A DNA stretch of 14,392 nucleotides, taken from contig MTKS01000019.1 of NCBI GenBank assembly GCA_004028495.1, positions 1-14,392 of the forward strand, written 5' to 3'. Within the stretch, counting starts at the first letter, position 1, and the number at the start of each line of letters is the position of its first letter. Positions 1-7,599 of this stretch are shown in pieces. The stretch is from Candidatus Electrothrix marina. GTDB lineage: Bacteria; Desulfobacterota; Desulfobulbia; Desulfobulbales; Desulfobulbaceae. A program made the translations under genes and the position numbers. A model generated the notes under the pieces. It worked only from the letters and a program-made list of their open reading frames with translations. It did not search any database and was not told the DNA's origin.

Positions 1-2
1 AA

Positions 3-1334
3 AAATTCTCCGGCGATGCTGAAACGAATGCGAGAATTTGCAACAAACTCGGCTTTATCCATTATATCGTTCACCACGAGGGTGAGGCCCGCCAGCTGAA
101 GGAACTGATCCGCCAGCTTCATTTCAGTCATCCTGTTCACAGCCTGGTTGATGCCCTGTTCGGAACAGGCCTGTCCAGGAAGATTGAAGGATATTTTTCC
201 GAAATCATAGAGTTTATCAAAATCATTGCCGGCGACCGGCAATGGCCTGTGGTGGCGGCGGATATTCCCTCCGGCCTTTGTGCCGACACCGGCACCCCTC
301 TCGGAAATGCTGTACGGGCCGATCTTACGGTGACCTACGGACTTGCCAAGCCGGGGCATTTCCATCATGGAGGTCCGATGGTCGGCAAGCTGACAGTGCT
401 TGATATCTCCATCCCCGACCTGGTGGTGACGCAGGCTGACCTGCACGGTCGAGTCCTTGATCGTTGCGAGATAGCCCCTCTTGTTCAGGAACGCCGAACA
501 GCAGCGCATAAAGGGACCTATGGGCATCTGCTTATACTGGCCGGCTCTGAAGGGAAGACCGGTGCCGCCATTCTTGCGGGCAAGGGAGCTTTGCACAGCG
601 GCTGCGGCTTGGTGACTCTGGCGGTTCCTGCCGAGCTGAATCCGATTTTCGAGACAAGCCTGCCCGAAGCCATGACGGTTCCGCTGCCTCATTCGAGCAG
701 GACTTTTTGTGCAGCGGATTATGATCTGATCTGCGAACTTCTTGCCGACCGGGGCGCCTTGGTTATCGGGCCGGGTATGGGGACGGATCCTGAGACCGGA
801 TTACTGGTCCGCCGTCTGTACAGAGAGCTGAAGCTGCCCATGATTATTGATGCGGACGCGCTCAACCTGCTGGCCGCAGAACCGGAAGTCTTGGGAAAGA
901 GCGGCGGGGTTCGGATTCTTACGCCTCATCCCGGTGAGATGTCCCGCCTGACCGGAAAGACGGTCGCCGCCGTCCAGAGAGATCGTTTGGGTGCGGCAGG
1001 CCGGCTGGCAAAAGGTCTGGTGCATGATGAGCATGAAGTTGTTGTGGTGCTCAAGGGTGCCGGAACAGTGCTGAGTTCCGGCAAAGGGGACTGGGCCGTC
1101 AACAGCAGCGGTAATCACGGGATGGCAACCGGCGGCATGGGAGATGTGTTGGCCGGCCTGATCGGCGGGCTGCTTGTCCAGGGCTATGCACCTTGGGATG
1201 CCGCCGCAATCGGGGTGTATCAGCATGGTCTGGCCGCTGATCTCCTGGCTGAAGACCGGAGTCACGGCTTTACAGCCTCCGAGGTTGCGGCTGCTTTGCC
1301 TGATGCTTTTATGCGGATAATGAATTCTGCTTGA
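3..1334 (+). CDS. nnr: Bifunctional NAD(P)H-hydrate epimerase / ADP-dependent dehydratase (5' end cut off)
   Basis: This enzyme repairs hydrated NADH and NADPH in the cytoplasm: the N-terminal YjeF-N domain epimerises the R and S hydrates, and the C-terminal ribokinase-like domain dehydrates the S form using ADP. The frame is open from base 3, before any start codon, so the gene begins outside the window. Visible epimerase motifs are GDAETNAR at the very start, VDALFGTGLS and DIPSGLCADTG. The dehydratase part shows KGTYGHLLILAGS, DADALN, LTPHPGEM and the glycine-rich GNHGMATGGMGDVLAG nucleotide signature near the C-terminus. About 443 codons are visible; full proteins are near 500-520 residues, so roughly 70 N-terminal residues are missing. 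The ATG at 249 lies inside the epimerase domain and is not the start. A CBS-domain gene follows after 76 nt. Identification is firm. Confidence 0.95.
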   Translation, partial: KFSGDAETNARICNKLGFIHYIVHHEGEARQLKELIRQLHFSHPVHSLVDALFGTGLSRKIEGYFSEIIEFIKIIAGDRQWPVVAADIPSGLCADTGTPLGNAVRADLTVTYGLAKPGHFHHGGPMVGKLTVLDISIPDLVVTQADLHGRVLDRCEIAPLVQERRTAAHKGTYGHLLILAGSEGKTGAAILAGKGALHSGCGLVTLAVPAELNPIFETSLPEAMTVPLPHSSRTFCAADYDLICELLADRGALVIGPGMGTDPETGLLVRRLYRELKLPMIIDADALNLLAAEPEVLGKSGGVRILTPHPGEMSRLTGKTVAAVQRDRLGAAGRLAKGLVHDEHEVVVVLKGAGTVLSSGKGDWAVNSSGNHGMATGGMGDVLAGLIGGLLVQGYAPWDAAAIGVYQHGLAADLLAEDRSHGFTASEVAAALPDAFMRIMNSA

Positions 1335-1410
1335 TAAAAGTAAGCGCAACCACCGGCACGAAATCGACAACTCGGAAAACGATACAGAGATAGGAAAATA
1401 AGGAAACATA

Positions 1411-1866
1411 ATGTTACGCGCGCAAGACCTGATGACGGAGAACGTCATTGCTGTCACCAAAGATACTGAAGTCCGTGAGCTTGCTAAGATTCTGACGGAA
1501 AATAAAATCAGCGGGGCTCCGGTGCTTGACGGGGCCGGTAAACTTGTCGGGGTGGTCACGGAAAGCGACCTTATCTTTCAGAACAAAAAAGTGCATATTC
1601 CCACTGCTGTCGCCATTCTGGACGCCTTTTTCTTTCTGGAAAGCCCGGAAAAAATGGAGCAGGAGATGAGAAAAATGGCCGGCGTGACTGTGGGGGATAT
1701 TTATGCCGCCGAGGTGATCTCTGTGCAAAAAGACACCCCCTTGGAGGAGCTTGCTACCTTGATGGCGGAAAAAAATATCCATACCCTGCCGGTTCTTGAT
1801 CAGGAAGAGCTGGTCGGGGTGATCGGCAAAAGCGATATTATCCGAATCATTGCCCAAGGAAAATAA
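1411..1866 (+). CDS. Stand-alone protein with two CBS domains
   Basis: This is a 151-residue cytoplasmic protein made almost entirely of a CBS pair (Bateman module), which usually binds adenosine nucleotides such as AMP, ATP or SAM and acts as an energy sensor. Repeat 1 (about residues 5-55) has the typical LMTENVIAV, KISGAPVLD and LVGVVTESDLI segments. Repeat 2 (about 90-150) has EVISVQKDT, NIHTLPVLD and LVGVIGKSDIIRII. The segment between them is charged and probably helical. An AAGGA ribosome-binding site lies just upstream of the ATG. It follows nnr by 76 nt and is probably cotranscribed with it. No catalytic domain is attached, so the partner it regulates cannot be told from the sequence. 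Confidence 0.9.
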   Translation: MLRAQDLMTENVIAVTKDTEVRELAKILTENKISGAPVLDGAGKLVGVVTESDLIFQNKKVHIPTAVAILDAFFFLESPEKMEQEMRKMAGVTVGDIYAAEVISVQKDTPLEELATLMAEKNIHTLPVLDQEELVGVIGKSDIIRIIAQGK

Positions 1867-1905
1867 CCCCGCTCACACCCCTTATCCTCTGTCGGCAGCG
1901 AATGA

Positions 1906-2619
1906 ATGAACATGCTTGAACTGCGCAATATCAATACCTCTTACGGTAATATTCAGGTACTGCATGACATCAATCTCCATGTGGAACAGGGGGAGATCAT
2001 TACCCTGATCGGAGCGAACGGAGCCGGAAAGTCAACCATCCTGATGTCCATCTGCGGCATTGTCCCGCCCAGAAGCGGTGAGATCCTGTTCAACGGCACT
2101 TCCATCGTTTGGATGCCTCCGGAGAAAATCGTCGCTCTGGGTCTCAGTCAAGTCCCGGAAGGACGTCATATTTTCCCTGAACTCACCGTAGCGGAAAATT
2201 TGGACATGGGCGCCTTTCTCCGCAAGGATACAGGCCGGATTCGCCAGGACTTGGAGCATGTCTACGCCTTGTTTCCCATCCTGGCGGAACGCCGTCATCA
2301 GCCCGGAGGCAACCTGTCCGGCGGGGAGCAGCAGATGCTGGCCATTTCCCGCGCTCTGATGGCCCGGCCGCAGCTATTGCTCCTCGACGAACCCTCTATG
2401 GGGCTGGCACCGCTGGTGACAAAACAGATCTTCAGTATTATTCGAAAGATCAATGAGGAAGAGGACACAACCGTCTTTCTTGTGGAGCAGAATGCCAATC
2501 TGGCTCTGAAAACAGCTGATCGGGGATACGTTCTTGAAAACGGCAGAATCACCATGCATGATCGGGCGGAAACCCTTTTGGGTAATAAGGATATCCAAAA
2601 GGCCTACCTTGGAATTTAA
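1906..2619 (+). CDS. livF: Branched-chain amino acid ABC transporter ATP-binding protein, LivF type
   Basis: This 237-residue ABC ATPase would energise a LIV-type (branched-chain amino acid or similar amide) importer from the cytoplasmic face of the membrane. Motifs in order: Walker A GANGAGKST (near residue 38), Q-loop LSQVPEGRHIFPELTVAEN typical of LivF, ABC signature LSGGEQQMLAISRALM, Walker B LLLLDEPSMGLAP and the switch His replaced in context as FLVEQNA, as is normal for LivF. Length is normal for the family. Starts at 1906 and 1912 (MLELRN) are both possible, and neither has a clear Shine-Dalgarno site. Odd point: livG, livH, livM and a periplasmic binding protein are not next to it. 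It lies 39 nt after the CBS gene and 63 nt before an oxidoreductase, so its permease must be elsewhere. Confidence 0.9.
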   Translation: MNMLELRNINTSYGNIQVLHDINLHVEQGEIITLIGANGAGKSTILMSICGIVPPRSGEILFNGTSIVWMPPEKIVALGLSQVPEGRHIFPELTVAENLDMGAFLRKDTGRIRQDLEHVYALFPILAERRHQPGGNLSGGEQQMLAISRALMARPQLLLLDEPSMGLAPLVTKQIFSIIRKINEEEDTTVFLVEQNANLALKTADRGYVLENGRITMHDRAETLLGNKDIQKAYLGI

Positions 2620-2644
2620 CAGTATAAGGAAGCGGAACTTGCCG

Positions 2645-2667
2645 GGATAAGGTTTTATCCTGTTTTT
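2645..2667 (+). terminator. Possible weak hairpin terminator between livF and the oxidoreductase gene
   Basis: A perfect 6-bp inverted repeat (GGATAA / TTATCC) with the loop GGTT is followed by TGTTTTT. The stem is short and A/T-rich, so it may only attenuate transcription into the next gene, whose ATG is 15 nt further on. Confidence 0.3.
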
Positions 2668-2682
2668 GAGCCGTTAAGAGGA

Positions 2683-3678
2683 ATGAGCAAGGAAGAATTA
2701 CGAGTCGGAGTTATCGGCGTCGGCTATCTCGGCCGGTTTCACGCCATGAAATATGCGGCCATGGATGATGTCCGACTGGTTGGGGTAGCGGATACAGATC
2801 CTGTCCGTGCGCAGGCTGTCGCCGAAGAGTGTTCGACCAAGGCATTTACGGATTATCAGCCTCTTCTTGAGCTGGTCGATGCGGTTTCCATTGTTGTCCC
2901 CACAGTGTATCATCACAGGGTTGCGATGACCTGCCTGGAGCACGGGTTGGATATTCTTCTGGAAAAGCCGATGACCACCACCCTGGAAGAAGCGGACGAC
3001 CTGATCGCCTTGGCGGATCGCAAGAAGCTGCTGTTGCAAGTCGGGCATCTGGAACGCTTTAATCCCGCTGTACTGGCCATGCAGCCCTTACTGAACAATC
3101 CTCTCTTTATTGAGGCTCACCGGCTGACAACTTTCAAAAATCGCGGTACCGATGTTGATGTCATCCTTGACCTGATGATTCATGATATTGACATTATCCT
3201 CTCCATCATCAACTCGCCGATCAAGGATATTCATACCGTAGGCGCACCGGTGATCACTCAGCTCACTGATATTGCCAATGCCCGGATTGTTTTTAAGAAC
3301 GGTTGCACAGCCAATATTACGGTCAGTCGAATCTCCATGGAAAATGTACGACGGATGCGTATCTTTCAGCCCGGGAAATATCTGGCTGTTGACTTCGGTA
3401 AAAAAGAAGTCATGGCAATCAAGCTGAAACAAGGCACTGAGGGCAGCATACCGCTTCCCGATGTTTCACGGCACGGTTTCAGTGATCAGGATGTGTTGGA
3501 AATGGAGATCAGGGAATTTGTTAATAATATCCGCCATCGCCTGAAACCGACCGTCTCCGGCAGGGAAGGGCGGCGTGCCTTGGCTGTGGCCCTTTCCGTG
3601 ATCAGTCAGATCCGGGAGAATCAGGAGCAGTTCAGTCATCTGCTGGGACAAGAGGGGAATTTCGGTTTCATTAACTGA
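2683..3678 (+). CDS. Gfo/Idh/MocA-family NAD(P)-dependent oxidoreductase
   Basis: This is a 331-residue sugar or nucleotide-sugar dehydrogenase of the Gfo/Idh/MocA superfamily. The N-terminal Rossmann fold shows GVGYLG (residues 12-17). The family lysine is in LEKP (93-96), followed by GHLERFNPA (121-129) and the catalytic-region segment DLMIHDIDI (163-171) with its conserved His and Asp. The GHxERFNP form is the one often found in lipid A gene neighbourhoods (the GnnA-like UDP-GlcNAc 3-dehydrogenase group), but no lpx gene or GnnB aminotransferase is visible here, so the substrate is not assigned. The AAGAGGA Shine-Dalgarno-like sequence abuts the ATG with no spacer, which is unusual; no better in-frame start is seen. 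The family call is firm and the substrate is open. Confidence 0.88.
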   Translation: MSKEELRVGVIGVGYLGRFHAMKYAAMDDVRLVGVADTDPVRAQAVAEECSTKAFTDYQPLLELVDAVSIVVPTVYHHRVAMTCLEHGLDILLEKPMTTTLEEADDLIALADRKKLLLQVGHLERFNPAVLAMQPLLNNPLFIEAHRLTTFKNRGTDVDVILDLMIHDIDIILSIINSPIKDIHTVGAPVITQLTDIANARIVFKNGCTANITVSRISMENVRRMRIFQPGKYLAVDFGKKEVMAIKLKQGTEGSIPLPDVSRHGFSDQDVLEMEIREFVNNIRHRLKPTVSGREGRRALAVALSVISQIRENQEQFSHLLGQEGNFGFIN

Positions 3679-3680
3679 TG

Positions 3681-3794
3681 TTACGCAGCCTGAAGTTGTT
3701 GCAGCTCATCAAAAGCTGAACGAACGGCTTTCAGATAGAGCTTGGACTTCAGGATGAAGTGGTTCATCTTTATTTTGATTTTTAGGTGCTCCAT
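3681..3794 (-). pseudogene. Short unrecognised open frame, possible gene remnant
   Basis: Read on the minus strand from an ATG at 3794, this gives 37 residues beginning MEHLKIKIKMNHF and ending SAFDELQQLQAA. It has a basic N-terminal half and a helical, possibly coiled C-terminal tail. The same frame continues open upstream for about 30 more codons (through CRCAG-like and IIPVKKVRLP stretches) to a stop at 3885-3887, with no start codon. That pattern fits the C-terminal end of a decayed longer gene better than a new small gene. No ribosome-binding site is seen. It overlaps nothing and points towards the stop of the oxidoreductase gene (convergent). Family unknown. Confidence 0.25.
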
Positions 3795-4009
3795 TTTATA
3801 ACTATCTGAGTTACATGCAGTTCCCGCACATCGTATCGGCAGACGAACTTTTTTAACCGGAATAATTCGAGAGTTCTCGTTCTGCTAAAAACTGCAGGCT
3901 AAGAAACAATCGTATACCGCCTTGGCGGCTTACAGTCTCCGGGAGACTCTGCATTCTTCCTGCACCCTTGTCCGTGCAGTGGAGATAACTCCGTCCGTTG
4001 TCACCATCC

Positions 4010-4038
4010 TTGACAAAAAAAACTATCATTTCTATGTT
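4010..4038 (+). promoter_or_regulatory. Sigma70-type promoter upstream of the YkgJ-like gene
   Basis: A consensus -35 box TTGACA (4010-4015) is separated by exactly 17 nt from TATGTT (4033-4038). The spacer carries a run of eight A. Transcription would start near 4045, leaving an untranslated leader of about 110 nt before the ATG at 4156. Confidence 0.6.
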
Positions 4039-4155
4039 GGGGCAGCCTCGTCCCCTCGGGGCAACGAAATATTAACCCGGAAGTGATTTATTAATACGCC
4101 GTAAGCGGCAGGAGAGGACCCCTGACGCTTCACAATAACCCCGCAAACCCACATC

Positions 4156-4575
4156 ATGAAAAAAATACCGGCCACGCTCTCTGATATCTTCACCTGCGCC
4201 CGCTGCGGCTCGTGCTGCCAAGGCGAAACCACGGTATCTTTGGATCAGGACGATCAGGAGCGGATGATCGCGGAACTGGGCCTGACCCGACAGGAAGTCG
4301 AAGAAAAATACTGGCGGGTAACCGGTAATGTAGTCCAGATGAAAATCGTGGATCACCACTGTATTTTCTACACAGAGAACACCGGTTGCACCGTCCACGT
4401 AGGACGGCCTTGGCGCTGCGGTCAATGGCCGCTGCACCCCAGTATGCTGGCTGATGAAAATAATTTTCTTACCATTCGGGAGTCCTGCCCTGGTATTAAT
4501 CAGGAACTGAGCTGGGAAGAATTTTGTCGCATCTTTAAGCAGCTACTGGAGCAGGAAGACAAACTGCTTTGTTGA
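4156..4575 (+). CDS. YkgJ-family cysteine cluster protein (putative metal-binding)
   Basis: This is a 139-residue cytoplasmic protein of the YkgJ / zinc- or iron-chelating cysteine cluster family, whose biochemical role is not established. The signature is seen as CARCGSCC (Cys14, 17, 20, 21) near the N-terminus. Further conserved cysteines follow in HHCIFY (69), GCTVH (78), RPWRCGQWPLHP (88) and ESCPG (111). Eight such cysteines could hold one or two metal ions or an Fe-S cluster. The start at 4156 gives the usual short N-terminus before the first Cys, but has no good Shine-Dalgarno; a GGAGAGG run lies about 40 nt upstream, too far to help. It has its own strong promoter and lies 225 nt before the glutamate synthase operon, which has a separate promoter. 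Confidence 0.85.
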   Translation: MKKIPATLSDIFTCARCGSCCQGETTVSLDQDDQERMIAELGLTRQEVEEKYWRVTGNVVQMKIVDHHCIFYTENTGCTVHVGRPWRCGQWPLHPSMLADENNFLTIRESCPGINQELSWEEFCRIFKQLLEQEDKLLC

Positions 4576-4662
4576 GAAAGACTCGAAGTGTCCCTCCTGA
4601 AAACACACGAGGTGCCTAAAGAAGAAGAGGTGAGTGCGGTTTTACAGTTGCCCTCTTTCTAT

Positions 4663-4694
4663 TTGACAGAGCACAGCTTTTTTTGTATTGTCAA
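4663..4694 (+). promoter_or_regulatory. Strong sigma70-type promoter of the split glutamate synthase operon, with an overlapping dyad
   Basis: TTGACA (4663-4668), a 17-nt spacer and TATTGT (4686-4691) form a near-consensus promoter; transcription would start near 4698, leaving a leader of about 100 nt. The -35 hexamer and TGTCAA (4689-4694) are a perfect inverted repeat whose right arm covers the -10 box, which could be an operator half-site pair or chance. GGGAG (4789-4793) is the ribosome-binding site, 7 nt before the ATG at 4801. Confidence 0.6.
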
Positions 4695-4800
4695 GTGTTT
4701 TTTTGCGCCGATGCTCGGGTCAACTGAAACTCCGTCTCTGGAATCGGTGCAATATCTTATTGGAAGAAAAACGCATTAAGAAATCTCCGGGAGTCATTTT

Positions 4801-5937
4801 ATGTGTCGATTAGCCCTGAAAACCGCAGATATACCCTTTTCACCCTATGAGGTGTTGACCGGCATGGAAGCCATGCAGGAGGGATATGACGGTAGTGGTC
4901 TCGGCCTACTGCTGCGCGGTGTCAGTTTTGAAGATTATAAATATAAAAAGGAAGAGCAGATTATCCTGTCAGGTATTGCCCATACCGAGCAGGCGTTCAA
5001 TCGTCTCCAGCGTCTCATGGAAGAGCGGGGTTTTGAGCAGGATTATGATCACCGCTTTAAGGTGAATGCTGATCTTGTCGAAGCCAAGGATCGCTATCAG
5101 TATATTGTTCGGGTGTACAACAAGCCGGACGGCCTGACCACCGAGGAGCTGGAAGAGCGATTAATGCAGACCCGTCTCTTTCTCCGCAAGAACGGCGAAG
5201 AGCATGGCAATGATCTGACCATCTTTTCTTTCTGGTCCGATGTTGTGACCGTCAAAGAAGTGGGTTGGCCCTTGCAAGTGGGTGATGCCCTTGGTCTGAA
5301 CGATGACCGCATCAAGGCCCGAGTGGTTATGGCCCAGGGACGGCAGAACACCAACTATGGTATTAATCTCTATGCCTGTCATCCTTTCTTTATTCAGGGC
5401 ATTGCCACCATGACCAATGGTGAGAACAGTGCCTTTGTGCCGATCAAAGAATGGCTGGAAGGTAAAAAAATTCCCGGTTACATGGGCTATCAGTCTGACT
5501 CTGAGGTCTTTGCCCATATTCTCCATTATGTGACCAAGAAACTCGGGTTACCCTTGGCTGCCTATAAGCATGTCATCACCCCGCTGAAAACAGAAGAGTT
5601 AAATGCTCATCCTCAGGGAGATTTTCTTAAGGGGTTACGCACAGCCTGCCGTCGTTTGATTATTGACGGCCCTAATGCGATTATCGGCACCCTGCCCGAT
5701 GAAACCTGCATGCTGGCTATGGATGCGAAAAAACTGCGTCCTGCCACGGTTGGCGGTCGTCCCGGTGCTTGGGCCATTGCTTCGGAAATGTGCGGTGTGG
5801 AGGCCTTGGTTCCGGATCGTGACCCCTCCCTTGATTTTCAGCCCATGCGTGAACACACAGTAATTATTCCACCCGAAAGAAAGGAACTTCAGATATGGTC
5901 TCAGTTCGATCAGTTTACACTCAGCCAAGCAGCCTGA
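4801..5937 (+). CDS. Glutamate synthase glutaminase subunit (class-II glutamine amidotransferase, GlxB-like)
   Basis: This 378-residue protein should hydrolyse glutamine and pass ammonia to the FMN subunit encoded next. It corresponds to the N-terminal domain of large GltB, encoded separately. Class-II Ntn-hydrolase features are complete: the nucleophile Cys2 directly after Met1 (MCRLAL), the glutamine-binding Arg181 in QGRQNTNYG, TNGEN (205-209) with the oxyanion Asn-Gly, and QSDSE (231-235). A large insertion between Cys2 and the Arg motif (about residues 45-175) is typical of the GlxB-like group rather than classic GltB. The C-terminus (VGGRPGAW, MREHTVIIPPE) resembles the end of GATase domains. 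Its last 43 nt overlap the next gene, implying translational coupling. Alternatives are N-methylglutamate synthase subunit MgsA or the Rhizobium GlxB protein, which are homologous; the partner genes here favour glutamate synthase. Confidence 0.87.
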   Translation: MCRLALKTADIPFSPYEVLTGMEAMQEGYDGSGLGLLLRGVSFEDYKYKKEEQIILSGIAHTEQAFNRLQRLMEERGFEQDYDHRFKVNADLVEAKDRYQYIVRVYNKPDGLTTEELEERLMQTRLFLRKNGEEHGNDLTIFSFWSDVVTVKEVGWPLQVGDALGLNDDRIKARVVMAQGRQNTNYGINLYACHPFFIQGIATMTNGENSAFVPIKEWLEGKKIPGYMGYQSDSEVFAHILHYVTKKLGLPLAAYKHVITPLKTEELNAHPQGDFLKGLRTACRRLIIDGPNAIIGTLPDETCMLAMDAKKLRPATVGGRPGAWAIASEMCGVEALVPDRDPSLDFQPMREHTVIIPPERKELQIWSQFDQFTLSQAA

Positions 5938-7535
5938 CCTATAGCGATCTGCCCTGGATTATAGAGCACCGTGAGGATCGCTGCACCCTGTGCGGGCAGT
6001 GTACAGCGGTCTGTCCTAAGCAGGCTATTTACCTGACCTACCGCAGACAGAGGGTGCCCAAGCTGGATATCCTCAAGAAGAAGCGCGGCAATGACTACCG
6101 TCATTTTGTCGGCATTCGCCAGAATACCGAAGTAGACAAGATGTGCATAGGTTGCGGCATGTGTTCCTCGGTCTGTCCTAATGAGGCCATTGGTCCGGTG
6201 CCTAATCAGAACGAGCATCGTTCCCGTTTTCATATGGACCAGAAAGGAGATTCCTGGAAGCGCGGTGGTCGTCGTAATGCTCCGGGCAAGACTATCCTGG
6301 ATCGTATTTCCTTTGGCAGGATTTCCATGCTCACTGATCCTGCGCTGGATGCAGGTCGGCATGAGTTCAGCACCAATACCATCTTGGGACGGGTACTGCC
6401 GCCGGAAGAATTTCTTCGCCGCAAGGCCTCGGGCGAGTGGATTCCGCCGACTCGGGAAATCTTTCCCTTTGTGATCGGCTCCATGTCCTTTGGTGCGCTG
6501 TCGCCCAATATGTGGCTGGGTCTGCTTCAGGGTGTGGCGTATTGTAATGAGGTACTGGGAATTCCCGTGGTCATGGCCACCGGTGAAGGCGGTTGTCCGC
6601 CGTGGGTTCTCAAGAGCCCGTTCCTGAAATACATCATTCTTCAGATCGCGTCCGGTTATTTTGGCTGGGATGAAATTATCCGGGCTATTCCGGATATGCA
6701 ATGCGATCCGGCAGCCATTGAGATCAAGTACGGCCAGGGTGCCAAGCCCGGTGACGGCGGCCTGCTGATGTGGTTCAAGGTTTCCAAGCTCATCGCCCGA
6801 TTGCGCGGGGTACCGGAAGGTGTTGACTTACCTTCACCGCCAGTCCATCAGACGCTCTACTCCATTGAAGAGAGTGTCATGAAGATGATCCAGACCATGT
6901 CTATGGCTTTTAATTTCCGGGTACCGGTGTATCCGAAGATTTCCGGCTCGACCTCGGCTAAGTCTGTGCTCAATAATCTGGTTCGTAATCCTTATGCCGG
7001 TGCTCTGCTGATTGACGGTATTGATGGCGGAACCGGTGCTGCTTATAACGTGTCTATGGATGCGACAGGCCATCCTATTGCCTCCAATCTGCGAGAGTGC
7101 TATCAGGAACTGGTTGCCCAAGGCCGCCAGAATGAGATTCCGCTTTTTGCTGCGGGCGGTGTGGGTAAGAACGGTAATGTGACCCAGAACGGTATGGCCT
7201 TGATCATGCTGGGTGCTTCCGGCGTACATATCGGTAAGTACATCATGCAGGCCTGCGCAGGCTGTCTCGGCAATGAGATGGGTCGCTGTAATGTCTGCAA
7301 CGTGGGTATTTGTCCTAAGGGTATTACCAGCCAGAACGAGAAATTGTTTCGTCGATTGGATCCTGATGATGTGGCCCAGCGGGTTGCTGATACCTTCTCC
7401 TCCATCAGAACCGAGATGAAGAAGATCATGGCTCCGCTTGGTCGTTCGCAGAGTTTGCCTATCGGTATGTCTGATGCCCTTGGCATTGATGATGCTGATG
7501 CGGCTAAGCGGTTGGGGATTAAGTACGCCTGTTAA
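5895..7535 (+). CDS. gltB: Glutamate synthase FMN-binding central subunit with N-terminal ferredoxin domain
   Basis: This 546-residue protein contains the site where ammonia and 2-oxoglutarate are joined to give glutamate. An N-terminal 2x[4Fe-4S] ferredoxin module is seen at Cys30/33/36/40 (CTLCGQCTAVCP) and Cys84/87/90/94 (CIGCGMCSSVCP). Residues about 185-500 are the FMN-binding TIM barrel: FVIGSMSFGALSP, ATGEGG, IKYGQGAKPGDGG (277-289), SPPVHQTLYSIEE, LIDGIDGGTGAA and FAAGGVGKNG. A cysteine group CNVCNVGICPKGITSQ (465-480) stands where GltB binds its 3Fe-4S cluster. The AAAGAAAGGA site just before the ATG at 5895 supports this start although it overlaps the upstream gene by 43 nt. This is the archaeal-type (split) arrangement. 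A hairpin terminator follows its stop codon. Confidence 0.92.
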   Translation: MVSVRSVYTQPSSLTYSDLPWIIEHREDRCTLCGQCTAVCPKQAIYLTYRRQRVPKLDILKKKRGNDYRHFVGIRQNTEVDKMCIGCGMCSSVCPNEAIGPVPNQNEHRSRFHMDQKGDSWKRGGRRNAPGKTILDRISFGRISMLTDPALDAGRHEFSTNTILGRVLPPEEFLRRKASGEWIPPTREIFPFVIGSMSFGALSPNMWLGLLQGVAYCNEVLGIPVVMATGEGGCPPWVLKSPFLKYIILQIASGYFGWDEIIRAIPDMQCDPAAIEIKYGQGAKPGDGGLLMWFKVSKLIARLRGVPEGVDLPSPPVHQTLYSIEESVMKMIQTMSMAFNFRVPVYPKISGSTSAKSVLNNLVRNPYAGALLIDGIDGGTGAAYNVSMDATGHPIASNLRECYQELVAQGRQNEIPLFAAGGVGKNGNVTQNGMALIMLGASGVHIGKYIMQACAGCLGNEMGRCNVCNVGICPKGITSQNEKLFRRLDPDDVAQRVADTFSSIRTEMKKIMAPLGRSQSLPIGMSDALGIDDADAAKRLGIKYAC

Positions 7536-7542
7536 TGGTTAT

Positions 7543-7576
7543 CACTGCCTAATCATTGGATTAGGCAGTGTTGTTT
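7543..7576 (+). terminator. Rho-independent terminator after the FMN glutamate synthase subunit
   Basis: A perfect 11-bp stem (CACTGCCTAAT / ATTAGGCAGTG) with a 6-nt loop is followed by TTGTTT. It begins 7 nt after the stop codon. It would stop transcription before the accessory genes and therefore before the third glutamate synthase subunit. Confidence 0.75.
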
Positions 7577-7583
7577 CTATAAA
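7556..7583 (+). promoter_or_regulatory. Possible brnT promoter nested in the terminator
   Basis: TTGGAT (7556-7561), a 16-nt spacer and TATAAA (7578-7583) lie immediately before brnT, with the -35 box inside the terminator hairpin. Transcription would start near 7590 and give a leader of only about 10 nt, with no ribosome-binding site, so brnT might be read nearly leaderless. BrnTA-type systems repress their own promoter; no operator is recognisable here. Confidence 0.3.
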
Positions 7584-7599
7584 ATAGAGACCATCCCTT

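Larger units (their letters stand above)
3679..4155. other. Gene-poor intergenic stretch with short decayed-looking open frames
   Basis: This 477-nt stretch has no convincing complete gene. It holds a short minus-strand open frame (3681-3794), whose frame stays open upstream without a start to about 3884. A plus-strand frame is open from 3889 to its stop at 4084-4086 without any ATG. There are two small dyads, CCGCC-TT-GGCGG (about 3918-3929) and AGTCTCC-G-GGAGACT (about 3934-3948), and a strong promoter at 4010-4038. Two open frames without starts suggest remnants of genes, perhaps of a mobile element, but I recognise no family. Confidence 0.5.

Noticed and set aside
249..1334. Start of nnr at the ATG at 249
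   Set aside because: The same frame is open from base 3 and already encodes conserved epimerase motifs (GDAETNAR, VDALFGTGLS) upstream, so the gene starts outside the window.
4045..4155. Riboswitch in the leader of the YkgJ-like gene
   Set aside because: Only very short dyads (CCCC/GGGG with a 2-nt gap, GCCG/CGGC) are present; no known riboswitch core is seen.
4072..4437. Minus-strand open frame over the YkgJ-like gene
   Set aside because: The plus-strand frame has the full cysteine signature; the antisense translation has none.
4588..4779. Possible small plus-strand gene of 63 residues with a GTG start
   Set aside because: It has no recognisable domain or ribosome-binding site, and it spans the strong promoter of the glutamate synthase operon.
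5910..6701. Minus-strand open frame of 263 codons
   Set aside because: It is antisense to the FMN subunit, whose motifs are complete; the translation shows no family features.
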